Of a stretch of DNA of 10,481 bases, positions 7,101 to 10,481 are shown one piece after another. Within the stretch, counting starts at the first letter, position 1; each line of letters opens with the position of its first letter. Position numbers and translations under genes: made by a program. This DNA comes from Stramenopiles sp. TOSAG23-2. Lineage: Eukaryota; Sar. The notes under the pieces were generated by a model. That model did no database searches. It saw only the letters and a list, made by a program, of their open reading frames with translations, and was not told the origin of the DNA. The stretch covers positions 1-10,481 of the forward strand of contig LT650012.1 of assembly GCA_900128395.1 (NCBI GenBank), in the 5' to 3' direction.

Positions 7101-8472
7101 ATGCAAAATTTCAATTAATTACTGGTGATTTAGGTAAGTATTGTACATTTGTTTCTTGTATTCATATATTCATATTCGTTTATTTATTTTTTAGTTAACA
7201 AGTCTCTCATAACTAACAATATGATTTTTGCAATATCTCTACATACTTTGAAAAGACGGTAATATTACCGCGTGGGATGTAAGATGGGCATTGCGAAGTA
7301 TGAAATTACGTTCGTATTTTCGGGCAGAATCTGAAAAAGTATTGTTAAAGGACGATGATGATACATTTGGAAGTGATCATCATGACATTATGAAGACATT
7401 TGAACGTGTTGGTTGGATAGAGGATGATATGCTTGGAGTTGATTCTATATCTATTGGTTTAGATAACTCCATGAAACATGATGGTGATGAAGATTTAGAT
7501 CAAAATGATAATCTAGAATTGTGGAAAGAGTATCATGGAGATATTAAAGACACGGCAAATGATGAGTTGGCAGTTTTTGCTGCTGCCAATTGGAGACAAA
7601 AATTGCTTAAAAAAGGAAACACGTCACAAGGTCCTGCCATTGCTTCTAAAAATTCCGAGATTACAAATACGAATGGAAAGCCATCATCAACGAATATTGT
7701 TTCAAACACAGGATCCTCTATTCAAAGCGCATTAGCTTTATTCAGTGATGTAAATAATGGTGATCAAGGAAATGAAGAAATTGATTTCATATTACAAGCT
7801 GCTCAATCAAAAGATATTTTAAGAAAATTATCCTTTGCCAAATATGGTAAGTTAAAAAAAACATTCTCAAACACCTACATATTTTGTCCATTTCTTATTA
7901 ACATAGATGAACGCTTATTTTATCCAATCAATATAGCTTTAAACTCGTCTAGAATATCAAAATATAGACATGGTACAACTGTAGTACGTAAATTTAAACT
8001 ATTAAAAACATGGAAAGCGCATACAAATTCAATATCATCTGTATTGTCTTTTCCAAGTACTAATATCATTGTCTCATCAAGTTTTGATTGTAAAGCAACA
8101 GTTTGGAATTCAAATTATAAAATCAATCTAGGAACATTTTTGCAAGGGGGTCCAACAGCAAATTGGGGATTTCCTGCAGATCAATGTTTTAGAAAATATC
8201 GAGCTAGATCCGATCAACGCTTGGAACGAATTGTTATGAAAAGAAATTCAAAAGGCAAACATATTGAATTATCTACATACTTGGATGAGGGTGAAAAAGT
8301 TGATGATGATAATAATAAGAAGAATAATTCAAAGGGAGAACGAAGAAAAGGAAATATTGTTGAGAATAATGACAATGATACACAACCACTTACTAGAACA
8401 TTTAGAAGGGAACGATTGAAAAATCAAAAGAAGAAGTTCAAAATGGCAATGGCAAAACATATGACATTGTAA
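4178..8472 (+). CDS. EF-hand/WD40 protein, WDR49/CFAP337-like (three exons)
   Basis: Proposed exons 4178-7133, 7256-7846 and 7907-8472 encode about 1370 residues. The start has A at -3 and an in-frame TAG 15 bases upstream. The order is a basic, Asn-rich N-terminus; a degenerate EF-hand loop at 302-313 (DINCKGNISWDN, with Lys at position 5 and Asn at 12); then WD40 repeats from about 350, clearest at GADRTIKAWS (about 585-595), SGTMKIWNL, SDGIICLWD and GNDGVMKLF. The blade ending GDLDGNITAWDV is rebuilt only across intron 1. A long acidic, probably disordered insertion of over 200 residues precedes a last WD motif (about 1219-1250, KAHTNSIS to ATVWNSN), and the tail is basic. EF-hand plus WD40 is the layout of WDR49/WDR64/CFAP337-type axonemal proteins, so a structural or calcium-linked role in the cilium is likely. 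Orthology is inferred from layout, not from a search. Confidence 0.85.
4193..4216 (+). repeat. AAT/AAC repeat coding for eight Asn
   Basis: A mixed AAT/AAC run encodes residues 6-13 of the WD40 protein. The mix of both codons shows that it is not a pure microsatellite. Confidence 0.8.
5318..5365 (+). repeat. Asn/Ser/Asp low-complexity repeat in the WD40 protein
   Basis: An AAC/AAT-rich tract encodes residues about 381-396, seven Asn followed by Asn mixed with Asp and Ser. It falls early in the WD40 region, probably in a loop between strands, and is likely to vary in length between alleles. Confidence 0.75.
7134..7255 (+). other. Intron 1 of the WD40 gene
   Basis: This 122-nt phase 1 intron has donor GTAAGT at 7134 and acceptor AAAAG ending at 7255. 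CTAAC at 7213-7217 lies about 38 nt before the AG. Splicing joins G to AC and completes a classical WD40 strand (GDLDGNITAWDV), while unspliced reading stops at 7198. Confidence 0.85.
7847..7906 (+). other. Intron 2 of the WD40 gene (60 nt, open frame)
   Basis: The donor is GTAAGT at 7847 and the acceptor ACATAG ends at 7906, with TTAAC (about 7898-7902) as a possible branch site. It is phase 1. Its length is a multiple of three and it contains no in-frame stop, so retention would add 20 residues without breaking the frame. It is called an intron because of the strong donor and the pyrimidine-rich tail. Confidence 0.65.
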
Positions 8473-8786
8473 ATTACAAACTTTTCGCTGCTGTAATTTG
8501 GTTTTCGTTTCTTTCAAGTATATAATACTTTTGTGTGTGGTGTAGTATTAATAGTACTTGTTATAATACTTATAAATACAGTGTGCCACTAGTATAAATA
8601 AACTATAATAATAACTTAAACTACAGGTATATACTGTATAATATAAGAAGAACAAAATGTAAAAAAGATGAATAAAAATATTTAAATATTTTACAATAAA
8701 TATATATACATAGACAGACAAACAGAATATTTTATAGAAAACAAATCAATTTTCCAATCATCAACTCAACTATTAAATACATATTT
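8473..8786. other. Spacer: WD40 3' end and six-hairpin gene promoter
   Basis: This is 314 bases of AT-rich non-coding DNA between two same-strand genes. AATAAA motifs at 8597-8602 and 8671-8676 are likely poly(A) signals of the WD40 gene. An 18-bp AT palindrome lies at 8675-8692. The promoter of the downstream gene must be within or close to the last 200 bases, but no element can be named. Confidence 0.6.
8597..8602 (+). terminator. Possible poly(A) signal of the WD40 gene
   Basis: AATAAA lies 125 bases after the WD40 stop codon; a second copy is at 8671-8676. Assigned by motif only. Confidence 0.35.
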
Positions 8787-10223
8787 ATGAAATTTTTATT
8801 CCCTTTCGTTTTCATCGTCTTCTATTTTTATGCACCAATAATAAATGCAGCATTAACAATAATTCCTTCAAAAAATGATATACTTCAATCAATTAAAATA
8901 GCAGCTAATGCTGCGTTGAGAAATCAATACAGTTCTGGTGCAGCAAAATGCGATTACCATTTATTGCAATCAAAATGGTTTGATTATGAGCGACTCTGGC
9001 ATACTGGTCAATTATCACTAGGTCTTTTAAAAGCTGCAATTGTCCTTGGTCCAAATGATATCCAATATAATGATTTCACTCGAAAGGCAATATTGGCTGC
9101 AAATTGGTGGATTTATCAAAAAATTGATACAGGACCATGCTCAGGCCTTGTTAATTCAACAGATATTGATGAAAATGGATATGGGTGTATAACAGATGCA
9201 TGCGGTATTACTGAAGACTTAACGGATGTTTCCGATGGATCGCATAGTTTATTTGAAATCACTAAGTTTACAAAGAACAATACATATGCTGATATTGCTG
9301 CAAATAGTGCAATTTGGCAACTTGAACATATGCAAGTTTCGAATTCAAAACATCCTGGACTATACTATAATGTGGTAAACTTGACAACGGGGAATCCAAT
9401 AACAGAAAATGACCGTGGAACATCGAAATTGGAAAATGTTTCAAGAAGTAATATTGAAGGGAGTCTATTTTTAGACACTTGTAAATATTTTATGATATCT
9501 GAAAGAGAAAACAGTAGTAGAACTTTAAAATTGCATAAAAAATTATGTGATAGTTTTTTTGAACAGGCAAACGAAACAATTCAACGCCAAGACAAATATG
9601 GATTATGGATGCTTTGGACTCCAAACGACTCATCTAACAATAGATTTCATCCACGATTTAATGTCTGGTATGCCTTATCATTGTTAGATGCTGCTGATTT
9701 TCTCAACACTTCATCATATACACATAAATTTTATAATGGAAATAATGGTGCATTAATCAAATTATATGTAAATGCATCCATTCGAACTGCAGAAACGTAT
9801 GCATTTGCACAACAAGAATCCGGTACTATTTATTACTGGAATCAATTAGTAGATATAGACAAAAGTAAAAATAAATTTAAAGTGGTTCCAGAAAAAAATG
9901 CACCATGTGGTTCTGGCGTTGCTGTTTCCTTATCATTATGGTTAAGATTGTATATAAAAGGTTATGGGGACAAGTTTTCCAGTAACATTATCAAATCTGT
10001 CAAATGGTTGATTGAAAATCAATTTTCAGAAACGCATGCGGATTTAAATCTTGCGGGTGCCTACTTCGAGGTTGGATTTAGAAAAATTGCACATTGGGTT
10101 TCGGAAAACACATTAGATGTTGTTCAACGTGATTTAGCAACTAATATAGGATTGCAAGCATTGTCTGATTATATAATGTATTGTAACAAAAATCCACGAG
10201 ATAAAATCATTTGCTTTCAGTAA
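8787..10223 (+). CDS. Secreted six-hairpin glycosidase-like protein
   Basis: A single-exon gene for 478 residues ending in TAA. Residues 1-21 form a clear signal peptide (MK, then a Phe/Val/Ile-rich core, with likely cleavage after INA). The mature part carries nine N-glycosylation sequons (for example NST, NNT, NLT, NVS, NSS, NET, NDS, NTS, NAS) and nine Cys, as expected of an extracellular or vacuolar protein. Repeating helical segments with aromatic and Gly-rich turns (WHTGQLSLGLLKAA, DGSHSLFEITKFT, FNVWYALSLLDAADFL, SGVAVSLSLWLRLY) fit an (alpha/alpha)6 barrel, the six-hairpin fold of families such as GH76, GH88 and GH105. I cannot assign a family or identify the catalytic acids. Candidates include the Asp residues in DLTDVSDGSH and the Glu in LAGAYFEVGF. 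A role in digesting external polysaccharide is inferred. It is the window's second carbohydrate-active gene, but 7 kb and two genes separate it from GH31. Confidence 0.75.
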   Translation: MKFLFPFVFIVFYFYAPIINAALTIIPSKNDILQSIKIAANAALRNQYSSGAAKCDYHLLQSKWFDYERLWHTGQLSLGLLKAAIVLGPNDIQYNDFTRKAILAANWWIYQKIDTGPCSGLVNSTDIDENGYGCITDACGITEDLTDVSDGSHSLFEITKFTKNNTYADIAANSAIWQLEHMQVSNSKHPGLYYNVVNLTTGNPITENDRGTSKLENVSRSNIEGSLFLDTCKYFMISERENSSRTLKLHKKLCDSFFEQANETIQRQDKYGLWMLWTPNDSSNNRFHPRFNVWYALSLLDAADFLNTSSYTHKFYNGNNGALIKLYVNASIRTAETYAFAQQESGTIYYWNQLVDIDKSKNKFKVVPEKNAPCGSGVAVSLSLWLRLYIKGYGDKFSSNIIKSVKWLIENQFSETHADLNLAGAYFEVGFRKIAHWVSENTLDVVQRDLATNIGLQALSDYIMYCNKNPRDKIICFQ

Positions 10224-10481
10224 AAACTGATATACGAACGTAGGCCTAACTTTGGGATAAAGCAAAAAAACCTATTTATGCCATAATGTTAAATTATTAA
10301 ATTTTATTTTTGAGAGATATATAAAAAATAGTTATTGTATCCAATTCTGGTTAGGTAATAGTATTAATTATTTCTGGTAATTACACACATATATGTGTTT
10401 TTCTCTTACTCATATATTAGTGAATATAACATTATGAGTAAAATAAAATCTTTAACTTATAAATAAGAGAATTTTTTTTAT
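10224..10481. other. 3' flank of the six-hairpin gene
   Basis: This is AT-rich non-coding sequence to the window end. It holds the palindrome ACACATATATGTGT (about 10385-10398), a hairpin with 9-bp arms TTACTCATA and TATGAGTAA (10406-10414 and 10433-10441), and a possible poly(A) signal AATAAA at 10442-10447. No gene is seen. Confidence 0.5.

Noticed and set aside
7291-7293. ATG at 7291 as the start of a separate gene
   Set aside because: The frame is open back to the acceptor at 7255, and splicing to 7133 rebuilds a WD40 strand, so this is exon 2 of the WD40 gene.
8675-8692. 18-bp perfect palindrome AAAATATTTAAATATTTT
   Set aside because: It is made only of A and T in a very AT-rich spacer, where such palindromes are expected by chance. 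No functional claim is made.
1-10481. CRISPR arrays, bacterial operons, phage or viral genes
   Set aside because: No regularly spaced repeats, no ribosome binding sites in operon layout, and no viral hallmark proteins are visible. The introns show a nuclear eukaryotic origin.

Overview
The window is nuclear DNA from an AT-rich eukaryote. It holds spliceosomal introns (strong GTAAGT donors, AG acceptors, CTAAC-type branch sites), asparagine-rich low-complexity protein tracts, AATAAA-like poly(A) signals and no bacterial operon structure. The long EF-hand/WD40 protein resembles ciliary (axonemal) proteins, so the organism probably builds a cilium or flagellum. A ciliated protist, a flagellated fungus, a heterokont or a small animal such as a rotifer would all fit. 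The sequence alone does not decide between them.

Layout. (1) Positions 1-1539, + strand: the 3' two thirds of a glycoside hydrolase family 31 gene that aligns best with sulfoquinovosidases (YihQ type). Its 5' part lies outside the window. The first 33 bases are an exact inverted copy of intron sequence at 2945-2977. (2) 1540-2106: convergent 3' flanks. (3) 2107-3509, - strand: a three-exon gene for a protein of about 368 residues with an N-myristoylation-like start and two duplicated EF-hand-like modules. Its second intron carries a 68-bp element with 15-bp terminal inverted repeats and a 6-bp target-site duplication. (4) 3510-4177: a divergent promoter region. (5) 4178-8472, + strand: a three-exon gene for a protein of about 1370 residues with an N-terminal degenerate EF-hand and WD40 propellers, similar in layout to WDR49/CFAP337-type proteins. 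(6) 8473-8786: short spacer. (7) 8787-10223, + strand: an intronless gene for a secreted, heavily glycosylated protein that looks like an (alpha/alpha)6 six-hairpin glycosidase. (8) 10224-10481: 3' flank.

How the genes relate. The divergent EF-hand gene and the WD40 gene share a 668-bp upstream region and could be co-expressed, possibly both for calcium-linked ciliary functions; this is inference. The GH31 gene and the secreted six-hairpin gene are both carbohydrate-active. They would suit an organism that feeds on algae, plants or their sulfolipid, but nothing shows that they act in one pathway.

The points most worth a second look are the eukaryotic sulfoquinovosidase with an altered sulfoquinovose-binding set, the tiny transposon-like element inside an intron, and the duplicated intron-tail sequence at the window edge. 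No clearly new multi-gene system is visible.
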